Source: Balneolaceae bacterium (lineage in GTDB: Bacteria; Bacteroidota; Rhodothermia; Balneolales; Balneolaceae). From it: 47,287 bases of DNA. This document shows, piece after piece, positions 24,411 through 32,806 of this stretch (position 1 is its first letter; every line of letters begins with the position of its first letter). The position numbers and the translations under genes were made by a program. Where the stretch lies: positions 1 through 47,287 of the forward strand of contig JAFIFA010000144.1 of assembly GCA_020832225.1 (NCBI GenBank). The letters are read 5' to 3'. A model generated the notes under the pieces. That model saw only the letters and a program-made list of their open reading frames with translations. It ran no database searches and was not told the origin of the DNA.

Positions 24411-26618
24411 CTATTTTTTTACGGGCCGGAGAATCAGTCCGGCAAGAGGAGGAACCGTTACTGTGATATTGCACTCCTGACTGTGCCATGCCCCTTCTTG
24501 CCCCTTTATTACGGTGGGGCCTGCGTTACTTCCTCCATAATACTCTGAGTCACTGTTCAGCACCACTTCATATTCACACGCTTCAGGTACGCCAAATTTA
24601 TACGCTTCATGTAGCGTGGGTGTAAAGTTCAGTAGAAATATTAGGTAATCGTCCGAATCTTTAGCCCTTCGGATGAAGGAGAGCATGCTGTTGTCGGCAT
24701 CACTGATATCGATCCACTCGAAGCCTTCCCAGTTGGAATCCACTTCATGCATCGCCGACTCGTCTATATAGGTCCGGTTTAGATCTTTCAGAAGGTTTTG
24801 AATACCCTTATGATTCTCCCACTGCAGAAGGTGCCAGTCGATGGAGTTCGATTCGGTCCATTCACTCCACTGCCCAAATTCACCACCCATAAAGAGCAGT
24901 TTCTTACCGGGATGACCATACATGTAGGTGTACAACAGCCTGAGGTTGGCAAATTTCTGCCAGTCATCACCGGGCATTTTGGCCAGCAGCGACTGCTTCA
25001 TGTGCACCACCTCATCGTGAGATAGCGGCAGAATAAACTGTTCGGAGAAGGCGTAGATAAGTGAGAAGGAGAGCTGATCCTGATGATACTTCCGGTAGAG
25101 AGGATCTTTCTCCATATAGGCAAGCGTATCGTTCATCCAACCCATGTTCCACTTAAAATCAAAACCGAGTCCGCCCGAGGATGTTGGCCGGGAAACGCCC
25201 TGCCAGGATGTGGACTCTTCAGCAAACGTAAGCACGCCCGGGAAATAGTCGTGCACCACCTCATTAAACCGCCTCAGAAACTGAATCGCCTCCAGGTTCT
25301 CGCGTCCGCCATACTGATTGGGAATCCACTCTCCCTCTTCTCGGGAGTAGTCCAGATAGAGCATTGAAGCCACGGCATCGACCCTGAGTCCGTCGATGTG
25401 AAACTCCTCAATCCAGTAGAGTGCATTTGAAATCAGAAAATTGATCACTTCGGTTCGCCCGAAGTTAAAAATGTTGGTTCCCCAATCTTTATGTTCACCC
25501 AGCCTGGGGTCTTCATGCTCATAAAGGGCCGTACCGTCGAAGCGGCGCAATCCGTGGTCGTCTTTGGTAAAGTGGGCAGGCACCCAATCTACCACAACAC
25601 CGATCCCGGCCTCGTGGCACTTATTCACGAAATATTTAAAATCGGCAGGATCTCCAAACCGGCTTGTTGGAGCGAAGTATCCGGTTATCTGATAGCCCCA
25701 GGATGGATCGTAAGGGTGTTCGGCCACCGGCATAAGCTCTACATGCGTGAACCCCATCTTCTCCATATAGGGAACAAGATCGTCTGCCAGCTCACGATAG
25801 TTTAAAAACCCGGGCTCCTCCCCAATGTGCCGCTTCCAGGAGCCGGCATGAATTTCATAGATTGAGATTGGGCGGTCGTGATGCTGCTTCTCCGTGCGAT
25901 TTTCAACCCAATCGGAATCTTTCCACTTGAACCCGTCCCGCCAAATGATGGAGGCAGTACCGGGCCTCAGCTCAAAGTACCGGCCGTATGGATCCGCCTT
26001 CTTCATCGGCGTGCTTCCCGGATGAGCCTTTACCTCAAACTTATAGAGATCCCCCTCGCCCACATGCGGCAGAAAAATCTCCCAAATGCCCTGATCGTGG
26101 TATTTCCGCATGCCGTGTACTCGACCGTCCCAACCATTAAAGGATCCAATAACGCTTACGCGGTGCGCACTCGGAGCAGTCACAACAAACTGAGTTCCCT
26201 TCACGCCATCCACCTCTTTCAGGTGGGCTCCCATCAATCTGTATGCATAGTGGTGATTTCCCTCGCCCCACAGCTGAAGGTCGAAATCGGAAATCTGTGG
26301 ACCAAATCGGTAAGGATCATCAATCGTATAAACCTCACCTTCGTGAGGGGTCACCTCAATCTTATAGGAGAATCTGTTTTTACGGCGCGGAAACACTTTT
26401 TCAAAGAGTCCCTCTTCCGAAATACGCTCAGGGCTGAACGGTTTTCCCTTTTCAGGAATTACCTGAATTGACTTGGCATCCGGGCGAAAACATCGGAAGA
26501 CCAATTTTTCTGACTCCTTCACGTTCACACGATGCAGGCCAAGCACCGAAAAGAGATCTCCATGCTCGCCGTTGGATATTGCCTGAATTTCTTCGATTTT
26601 AAGCGTCATGTTTTTCAC
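24411..26618 (-). CDS. glgB: 1,4-alpha-glucan branching enzyme
   Basis: Creates alpha-1,6 branches in glycogen. The 735-residue protein has an N-terminal glycan-binding region, a CBM48 domain (VVTAPSAHRVSVIGSFNGWDG), and a GH13_9 barrel. The barrel shows region I VVDWVPAHF, nucleophile IDGLRVDAVASMLYLDY, acid/base TFAEESTSW and transition-state Asp LSHDEVVH, then the C-terminal beta domain. Length matches E. coli GlgB (728). A start three codons later (MTLKIEE) is possible. It leads the minus-strand glycogen run. Confidence 0.97.
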   Translation of the reverse strand: MKNMTLKIEEIQAISNGEHGDLFSVLGLHRVNVKESEKLVFRCFRPDAKSIQVIPEKGKPFSPERISEEGLFEKVFPRRKNRFSYKIEVTPHEGEVYTIDDPYRFGPQISDFDLQLWGEGNHHYAYRLMGAHLKEVDGVKGTQFVVTAPSAHRVSVIGSFNGWDGRVHGMRKYHDQGIWEIFLPHVGEGDLYKFEVKAHPGSTPMKKADPYGRYFELRPGTASIIWRDGFKWKDSDWVENRTEKQHHDRPISIYEIHAGSWKRHIGEEPGFLNYRELADDLVPYMEKMGFTHVELMPVAEHPYDPSWGYQITGYFAPTSRFGDPADFKYFVNKCHEAGIGVVVDWVPAHFTKDDHGLRRFDGTALYEHEDPRLGEHKDWGTNIFNFGRTEVINFLISNALYWIEEFHIDGLRVDAVASMLYLDYSREEGEWIPNQYGGRENLEAIQFLRRFNEVVHDYFPGVLTFAEESTSWQGVSRPTSSGGLGFDFKWNMGWMNDTLAYMEKDPLYRKYHQDQLSFSLIYAFSEQFILPLSHDEVVHMKQSLLAKMPGDDWQKFANLRLLYTYMYGHPGKKLLFMGGEFGQWSEWTESNSIDWHLLQWENHKGIQNLLKDLNRTYIDESAMHEVDSNWEGFEWIDISDADNSMLSFIRRAKDSDDYLIFLLNFTPTLHEAYKFGVPEACEYEVVLNSDSEYYGGSNAGPTVIKGQEGAWHSQECNITVTVPPLAGLILRPVKK

Positions 26619-26722
26619 GTCCCCGGATTTTGATTAGCACGGCGCTAAAGATATTAATTTTAAGGCCAATTACTGCAGATTATTAATGAAACGGCCTGCA
26701 GGGATAAATACAAATTTCAGGA

Positions 26723-27949
26723 ATGAATATCATTCGCTTTATATCAAGGCGCTATCTTTTTTCAAGAAAACAGCTCTCCCTGATCTCGGTTCTTACCGGA
26801 ATTAGCATTGCGGGGATCACTCTCGGTACGGCACTGCTGATTATTGTCCTCTCCGTATTTAACGGTTTTTACGATGTGATCCGCGGTTTTCTTCTCTCTT
26901 TCGATCCCGATATCCGCATTGAGCTTGCCGACCAGTCGGCAATCAACCTTGCTGACGAGATCGCCAGCCGGATTGAGGAGCACCCCGAGGTGGTTGGCGT
27001 CTCCCCGTTCATTAACGGCAAGGCGATGATCATATCAGATGGCAGCCGCAATGATGTGGTGACTGTGAGAGGAATCAAGCGGGAGTCTCACATTCGGATC
27101 AACAAGCTTGAAAACAGTGTAAAGAGCGGTGTTTTTGACCTCTCGGTGCAGGATAATCGCCCCGGAGTGGTTATTGGGGAGACCCTGGTTAACCGCTATG
27201 GCTTCAGTCCGGGAGATGAGATTGCGCTGCTTAGCCCAACCGGAATGCGGCGGGCCCTTACCCAGTTTTCGGCACCCAGGGCGAGCCGTTTTAATGTGAG
27301 GGGGCACTACTCGATTCAGCAGATCATCGATGACGAAATTGTTTACATCGACCTCGGGGCCGCTCAGCGACTCTTCAACATGCAGAATGAGATCACCGGT
27401 TACGACCTCCGCCTCACGGATACCGACCGTGCTGAGCGGGTTAAACAGGAGCTTCAGGAGGAGCTTGGTGCAGATTTTCAGATACAGACCTGGTACGATC
27501 TTCAGCGCCCGCTCTACGATGTGATGCAGCTGGAGAAGTGGGGCTCCTACTTCATTCTCATGATTATCGTTCTGGTTGCCGTTCTGAATATTGTGGGATC
27601 ACTCACCATGATCGTCATTCAAAAGAAACGGGATATTGGCGTTCTGATCTCCATGGGAATGACGCCCAAGACGATCCGTAAAATCTTTATCAGCCAGGGT
27701 ATTCAGATCGGGCTGATCGGCTGCCTGATTGGCGGAACACTCGGTATTCTCCTCAGTTTTGCGCAGATGGAGTATGGCCTTGTGAAACTGACCTCATCAT
27801 TTATCATTGACGCATACCCTGTTGCCATTCGGCTAACCGACATCGCCCTGGTTCTTGGAGGGAGTATGGTTCTCTGCCTTGGCGCCAGCTGGTATCCGGC
27901 CCTGCGAGCTGCTTCCGTGCAGCCCGCTGATGCCGTGAGGGATGAGTAG
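26723..27949 (+). CDS. LolC/LolE-type lipoprotein-releasing ABC transporter permease
   Basis: The 408-residue inner-membrane protein has the MacB/LolCDE plan: an N-terminal transmembrane helix (SVLTGISIAGITLGTALLII), a large periplasmic domain (about residues 45-260), then three helices. These are YFILMIIVLVAVLNIVGSLTM, a segment near GIQIGLIGCLIGGTLGILL and IALVLGGSMVLCLGASW. SRRYLFSRKQLSLISVL at the start is typical of LolC/E. No ATPase gene is adjacent, so lolD is elsewhere. It should release lipoproteins from the inner membrane for transfer to the outer one. Confidence 0.88.
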   Translation: MNIIRFISRRYLFSRKQLSLISVLTGISIAGITLGTALLIIVLSVFNGFYDVIRGFLLSFDPDIRIELADQSAINLADEIASRIEEHPEVVGVSPFINGKAMIISDGSRNDVVTVRGIKRESHIRINKLENSVKSGVFDLSVQDNRPGVVIGETLVNRYGFSPGDEIALLSPTGMRRALTQFSAPRASRFNVRGHYSIQQIIDDEIVYIDLGAAQRLFNMQNEITGYDLRLTDTDRAERVKQELQEELGADFQIQTWYDLQRPLYDVMQLEKWGSYFILMIIVLVAVLNIVGSLTMIVIQKKRDIGVLISMGMTPKTIRKIFISQGIQIGLIGCLIGGTLGILLSFAQMEYGLVKLTSSFIIDAYPVAIRLTDIALVLGGSMVLCLGASWYPALRAASVQPADAVRDE

Positions 27950-27968
27950 GCTCTCCGCCTGAATTGGC

Positions 27969-28301
27969 TCATCCCCGAATTATCACCGCATTGGATGGAA
28001 CGCGTCTAATGCGATGGCACTCCATCACAGGAGGCTGATGGCCCGGAGGCCGATCGCTGTACCAAACCCTGCACTTGCCGGGTGGGGGCATATGGCCTCG
28101 CGGTACTTTCACCTGAGTGGTGGCTTTACGCCCCTGCTGGCTTCTGGGAACGGCGCCCTTCTTCTTATGGACAACCTTTGGTTTCGAGACATCAATAATC
28201 ACCGGTTCAGGCTGGATAATGACGCGTCCGGTTACAGTACAACCTGTGAAGAACAGGGAGATGATCAGAAGAGCCGGAAAGAGGTTTATTCGCGCTTTCA
28301 T
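27969..28301 (-). CDS. Small basic lipoprotein
   Basis: The 110-residue product has a lipoprotein signal (FPALLIISLFFTGC, lipidated Cys in FTGC) and a basic, Pro-rich mature part. It contains HMPPPGKCRVWYSDRPPGHQPPVMEC, whose two Cys could pair. Similar short PPPGxCRxWxPxxPPGxQPP proteins are common as hypothetical lipoproteins; no function is known to me. It converges on the LolC/E-like gene, 19 nt apart. A competing plus-strand frame over the same DNA was rejected. Confidence 0.75.
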   Translation of the reverse strand: MKARINLFPALLIISLFFTGCTVTGRVIIQPEPVIIDVSKPKVVHKKKGAVPRSQQGRKATTQVKVPRGHMPPPGKCRVWYSDRPPGHQPPVMECHRIRRVPSNAVIIRG

Positions 28302-28460
28302 AATCGAAGGGTTTTGTGGCAGATTGACATCCGGGTGACGTTAATCACCCTACCCTCTCTACAGCGATACGTCCGATTGGTTTCGGCAAATCGGCCAAAA
28401 TCACATCTTTATGCGATATTGGTATCGCACGCATTTCTCTCTCTTAAGTGACGCTTTTCC

Positions 28461-30131
28461 CTAATTGTAGGTGTCAGGAAGGTCGTTTTCATAGAGAACC
28501 ACATCACCGGGCTTCGCATACTCCCTGAGCAGTGCATTGGCATCAAACAGGGAAGAGACAACCTTCAGATTGATCTCCCGACCGTTGCTAACAGATCGTA
28601 TTCCCTCGGCAATGGGACGAGTCTGCTCTTTGCCAACCAGGATAATCAAATCCAGTTCTGCATCCGCAATATGGCTGCCCCATTTGCGGTTCTCCTCCTC
28701 TTCAAGCTCACCCAGTTCAACCATTCCCGGCGTGATCAATATTTTGCGTCCGCCTGAAAAACTTTTCAGAACATCGACTGCATTTCTGGCCCCTACCGGA
28801 TTGGAGTTAAAGGCATCATCAATAATTGTGAGTCCATTTTGCTTTTTAAGCTCCAGCCGGTGTTCAACAGGCTCCATTCTCGATGCGGCAAGGGATATGG
28901 TCTGTAGCCGTATATCGAACTCCGAGGCTACGGCTGCTGCCAACAGCATATTTTGAATATTGTGAGATCCTAAAAGCTTTGTCTCCACCCGCTGGCTCTC
29001 TTCGCCGTCATCGTTCACCCTTACCAGGTCGAACGCTGTGCCCTCTGAGCCCACCTCGACTTTCTCTGCACGCAGATCACCATTCTCACCCACAAACCGA
29101 ATTTTAACATCGTTCCTCAGCTCCGCCATCTCTCTTACGAGATCATCATCTCCGTTCAGGATCAGCGTACCCCCGGGTTTCAGCTCTCGAGCGAGCGTAC
29201 CTTTTTCACGTGCCACAGCCTCCCTGGAGCCAAACGTTTCGAGATGAGAGATCCCGACGTTGGTGATTACGGAGATATCGGGCTGGGCAATATCACACAG
29301 CTCTTTAATATTTCCTTCGTATCTGGCTCCCATCTCAAGTATCAAGACCTGATCATCTGCCTTCAAGTCATTGTTGATCACCTTGCAGATCCCCATCGGG
29401 GTGTTGTAGCTGCCGGGTGTTACGCAGACCCGAATCCTCTCTTTCAGAAAAGCGTCGATTACAAACTTCGTGCTTGTTTTGCCATAGCTTCCTGTAATGG
29501 CAACCACTTTAAGGTGAGGAAGTGAAGCCAGCTTTTTCCGGGCATCTCGCTTAAATCCGTTTTGAATGGTCTTCTCAACCGGTTTCATTATCCACGCCGC
29601 CACTGAAACGAAAAAGGGAATCAGCATATCGCTGAGCACCAGTCCGAAGCTGAGCAGGTAGGGATCAACGTTTACGAAAGCGCCGGCAAAATCACGAATC
29701 TGTACGCCGGTGAAAGTAAAATCGACCAGATAGAACCAGATTGTTCCAAAAATGATCAGTGAGGTAATACCCACTCTCTTCAGCCTGGCCGTATAGACAA
29801 GCGGCTTCTTCTCCTTTTCGGGCCTGTAACGAGATGTGCTGCCAAACCAAAAGAGGATAAAAACAAACATCGTGATGATCCCCGTCGTGAGCGTTATGTA
29901 ATCCACAAGGAGATAGATCACAATGAAGATGAGGATCATAAAGAGAGTATGCTCCGATGTAAAAACCTTATCAAACAAGTTGCGGTTCTTCCACTGCCTG
30001 AACTCATTGGTCTTGTAGCCGGTTTGCTGCAGCATGTGCAGAAAAAAGCGCAGACGATATAGGGAGTGACGAAGAAAGATGACCACCATCAGAATTACGA
30101 TGGCATTCATTGTGATTGTGTAGAGGTCCAA
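28461..30131 (-). CDS. Membrane-anchored MurF-like Mur ligase
   Basis: The 556-residue protein has about five membrane segments in residues 1-185, such as NAIVILMVVIFL, TLFMILIFIVIYLLVDYIT and SLIIFGTIWFYLV. A Mur ligase core follows with the P-loop AITGSYGKTSTK (about 211-222), ILEMGARYEGNI, NVGISHLETFGS, KLLGSHNIQNMLLAAAVA and IIDDAFNSNPVGARNAVDVL. The core is closest to MurF, which joins D-Ala-D-Ala to UDP-MurNAc-tripeptide, but the soluble N-terminal MurF domain is replaced by the membrane part. It may be a MurF variant or a ligase for another polymer. It is divergent from the nucleotidyltransferase gene. Confidence 0.88.
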   Translation of the reverse strand: MDLYTITMNAIVILMVVIFLRHSLYRLRFFLHMLQQTGYKTNEFRQWKNRNLFDKVFTSEHTLFMILIFIVIYLLVDYITLTTGIITMFVFILFWFGSTSRYRPEKEKKPLVYTARLKRVGITSLIIFGTIWFYLVDFTFTGVQIRDFAGAFVNVDPYLLSFGLVLSDMLIPFFVSVAAWIMKPVEKTIQNGFKRDARKKLASLPHLKVVAITGSYGKTSTKFVIDAFLKERIRVCVTPGSYNTPMGICKVINNDLKADDQVLILEMGARYEGNIKELCDIAQPDISVITNVGISHLETFGSREAVAREKGTLARELKPGGTLILNGDDDLVREMAELRNDVKIRFVGENGDLRAEKVEVGSEGTAFDLVRVNDDGEESQRVETKLLGSHNIQNMLLAAAVASEFDIRLQTISLAASRMEPVEHRLELKKQNGLTIIDDAFNSNPVGARNAVDVLKSFSGGRKILITPGMVELGELEEEENRKWGSHIADAELDLIILVGKEQTRPIAEGIRSVSNGREINLKVVSSLFDANALLREYAKPGDVVLYENDLPDTYN

Positions 30132-30350
30132 ATTAATTCTGAAAAAACTGGTTTTACGGAATAACTCCGTCGGGCGGTCCGCCGGATCACAAAATGGAAA
30201 ATCGGGCCCGATCCTTTATATTGCGAACCGTTACCGATCATCAAAAATTCATAAACAAGAAAGATAAGAAACATCCGGGACAATGAATCCCCATTCACAA
30301 AGTGAAGCCGGAGAGGATGTTTCCGTAACAAACCAAAGATTTTAAAACCT

Positions 30351-31346
30351 ATGAAACTTATTATTCCGATGGCAGGCCGGGGCACCCGTGTACGCCCGCA
30401 CTCTCACACAACTCCAAAACCTCTTCTGCCTGTTGCCGGCACCATGATTGTCGAGAGAATTGTGGAGACCTTTGCGCGCACCCTGGACCGTAAAATCACC
30501 GAAATCGTCTATATTCTCGGCCCTGATTTTAGCCGCGAAATCAAAGAGACGCTTACTGAGATGAGTAAACGCCACAATGCCAAGGCGACGTTCCGTACGC
30601 AGGATGTGGCTCTTGGAACCGCTCATGCCGTCTCCTGCGCAGGTGAAAGCCTGAAAGGTGAGGTGATTATTGTCTTTGCCGATACGATATTCGACTCCAA
30701 CGAGACGGTCAGTGTTGAAGGTGCAGACAGCGTGATCTGGCTTAAGGAGGTTGATGATCCATCCCGTTTTGGCGTAGCCGTTCATGATGGAGATACCATT
30801 ACCGATTTTGTTGAGAAGCCGAGTGAACCGATCTCAAAACTGGCGATCATTGGCGTCTACTATTTCAAAAAGGGAGAGGAGCTGAATAAAGAGATTCAGT
30901 ATCTGCTGGATAACGATGTTACCGGCCACGGTAACGAATATCAACTTACGGATGCGCTGGATCGGCTGTTGAAAGATGGAAAGAAGTTCCGGAAGGCAAC
31001 GGTTGATGAGTGGCTCGACTGCGGCACACTTCCTGCATGGCTAGACACCACCGGTGAAATTCTTGAAAAAGAGAAGCACAGCTATGGCGATTACGATAAC
31101 ACAACCATCCATCCACCTGTCTATTTTGGGGAGGGTGTAAAGATCAGTGGTAGTGAGATTGGACCCAATGTAAGTGTTGAGGCGGGGACGGTTATCAAAA
31201 ACAGCACTATCAAAAACAGCATTATTCAGAAGAGTGCAACACTTGATGGATGCAAGCTGGATCGATCAACGATTGGTAATCATGCTGAGGCTGTCAATGC
31301 GACCGGCTCAATCCATATCGGCGATCACTCTATTCTGAAGCAGTAG
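30351..31346 (+). CDS. Sugar-phosphate nucleotidyltransferase with C-terminal beta-helix
   Basis: The 331-residue protein has a GT-A-like nucleotidyltransferase domain: IIPMAGRGTRVRPHSHTTPKPLLPVAG with the GxGTRxxP-K signature, VALGTAHAVSCAGE, IIVFADTIFD and FVEKPSEPISKLAIIGVYYF. A left-handed beta-helix of hexapeptide repeats follows (about residues 245-331: VYFGEGVKISGSEIGPNVSV). It resembles GlmU/RmlA-type uridylyl- or thymidylyltransferases that activate sugar phosphates for cell-surface glycans. The sugar cannot be told. A terminator follows at 31368. Confidence 0.92.
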   Translation: MKLIIPMAGRGTRVRPHSHTTPKPLLPVAGTMIVERIVETFARTLDRKITEIVYILGPDFSREIKETLTEMSKRHNAKATFRTQDVALGTAHAVSCAGESLKGEVIIVFADTIFDSNETVSVEGADSVIWLKEVDDPSRFGVAVHDGDTITDFVEKPSEPISKLAIIGVYYFKKGEELNKEIQYLLDNDVTGHGNEYQLTDALDRLLKDGKKFRKATVDEWLDCGTLPAWLDTTGEILEKEKHSYGDYDNTTIHPPVYFGEGVKISGSEIGPNVSVEAGTVIKNSTIKNSIIQKSATLDGCKLDRSTIGNHAEAVNATGSIHIGDHSILKQ

Positions 31347-31367
31347 GCTCCGAATTTACTGATTCTC

Positions 31368-31405
31368 AAAAAGGCTCTCTATTGATCAATGGAGGGCCTT
31401 TTTTA
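31368..31405 (+). terminator. Rho-independent terminator after the nucleotidyltransferase
   Basis: AAAAAGGCTCTC pairs with GAGGGCCTTTTT around an inner TTGATCAA palindrome, ending in T6. It is placed 22 nt after the stop codon. Confidence 0.8.
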
Positions 31406-31420
31406 TTGGCGGGAACGATA

Positions 31421-31790
31421 CATTTTATCAACTTTGTGCCCTTCGAGTCTACTTTGCGAACTTCTTGGTTAAACAGATCTGCCCTCGAACATGGAATAGG
31501 TTTTTTGAAAGGTATCAAACCCTTTTTTAACCGCGGCGAACGCGGAGAAGACGCAGCGTTATGCATTGGGGGACAATGCATTTTATCAACTTTGTGCCCT
31601 TTAGATCCACGTTGCGAACTTTGTGGTTAATCAGATCTGCCCTCGAACGTGGAATAGGTTTTTTGAAAGGCATCAAACCCTTTTTTAACCGCGGCGAACG
31701 CGGAGAAGGCGCAACGTTTCGCAGTGGGGGACAATGCATTTTATCAACTTTTTGCCCTTTAGATCCACGTTGCGAACTTTGTGGTTAACC
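31421..31790. repeat. Tandem 158-bp repeat, about 2.3 copies
   Basis: Copies start at 31421, 31579 and 31737 (the last is about 54 bp long). Each holds CATTTTATCAACTTTGTGCC, AACTTTGTGGTTAA, then GGAATAGGTTTTTTGAAAGG and TTTTTTAACCGCGGCGAACG. The last element resembles the widespread dispersed elements in many bacterial genomes that read TTAACCGCGGAGAACGCGGAG. Copies 2 and 3 are nearly identical, and copy 1 is more diverged. Open frames inside it are repeat artefacts. Confidence 0.85.
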
Positions 31791-31803
31791 GGATTGCTGT
31801 TTT

Positions 31804-32583
31804 TTATGGATCATGCTTTCTCTGCACGTATCGGAAATTGTGTATCTCTTCGCCTACAGCCACGTTAATCTCAAGAATACGGGCATCGGGATAAACCGGC
31901 AGACTGATCTCTCCTGAGACAACATCACCCTCAACCAGGTCGGTAATTCTGACTGCCTCCACCTCCCAGTAGTTTCTGCTTGAGTTCAGACTCGATACAG
32001 TTCGATAGAAGTTCTCACGCCTTTCAGCTCTATTGATGGCGCGACGGTTTCGCTGCTCTTCACGCAGGCTCCTGGCCTCCCGCGACTGATCGTCTGAGGA
32101 GATTGCTGCAGCCGCACCAACCCCTTCCGTAATTCCACTCAGCAGCATATTAGTCCGCTCACGCGCCACCGCCCTAGATTGATCTTTATCGATCTCCAGA
32201 ATGGTCTCTTCGGGGTCGTAAGCACCCTTCTCTGCAAGCAGCTCTTCGACCCACTCTCCCTGCCGAACTTCTTCATCAAAGTTGAAGTTGAGTCCTATTG
32301 CTTCAAATGTGATATCCTTTCCCGGATCAAACCGAACAATTTCTTCACCGTAATTGGTCACTTCCAGATCCATAATTACCCGGTTGCCCAGATGACGATA
32401 GTAGGCAATCAACACACTTGAGTTATCCTGCTCGCTTAAAAGATACTCCATACCTCCATACATCATCACATCCGGTTCATGTTCATTATCAACAGAAAGA
32501 CGAAGAACCGGTTCCGGGCTGCAGGCTGTGACTATTAAAAAAAGTAATCCTACTACTGGTAAAGCGGTACTACGGTTTTTCAT
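31804..32583 (-). CDS. Lipoprotein of unknown function
   Basis: The 259-residue product has a lipoprotein signal (LPVVGLLFLIVTACSPEP, lipidated Cys in VTAC). A beta-rich first half contains VIMDLEVTNYGEEIVRFDPGKDITF. A helical, highly charged middle follows (REARSLREEQRNRRAINRAERRENFYRTVSSL, about residues 165-200). The C-terminal strand region (GEISLPVYPDARILEINVAVG) resembles a DUF of the immunoglobulin-like type. No known family recognised. It faces away from the CCA gene. Confidence 0.75.
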   Translation of the reverse strand: MKNRSTALPVVGLLFLIVTACSPEPVLRLSVDNEHEPDVMMYGGMEYLLSEQDNSSVLIAYYRHLGNRVIMDLEVTNYGEEIVRFDPGKDITFEAIGLNFNFDEEVRQGEWVEELLAEKGAYDPEETILEIDKDQSRAVARERTNMLLSGITEGVGAAAAISSDDQSREARSLREEQRNRRAINRAERRENFYRTVSSLNSSRNYWEVEAVRITDLVEGDVVSGEISLPVYPDARILEINVAVGEEIHNFRYVQRKHDP

Positions 32584-32806
32584 AGCTTAAAAGTTCGTTA
32601 ATGGTTGTTCAAAAAACTTGTGAATCGTCTGCTCATCTTCAATCACATCATCATGTTATACATTACTTATCAAAAAACTGAAGAGAAGTGAATGGATGAT
32701 GGTTACTTTCAGCACCCAAATCCGGAATCATCACAACGATGCCTGAATGCAACCGGAATAGTTCTTATTTTAAAAGGCTAACTTAAAAAACCGATCGAGT
32801 TTCGCT

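Noticed and set aside
28014-28451. Plus-strand 145-codon frame opposite the small lipoprotein
   Set aside because: It is antisense to a gene with a clear lipobox and paired Cys, and its product has no recognisable features.
30342-30785. Minus-strand frame opposite the nucleotidyltransferase
   Set aside because: Shadow of a well-supported nucleotidyltransferase.
31382-31788. Short frames within the 158-bp tandem repeats
   Set aside because: They repeat with the unit and change with it. They have no start signals and read through the dispersed element.
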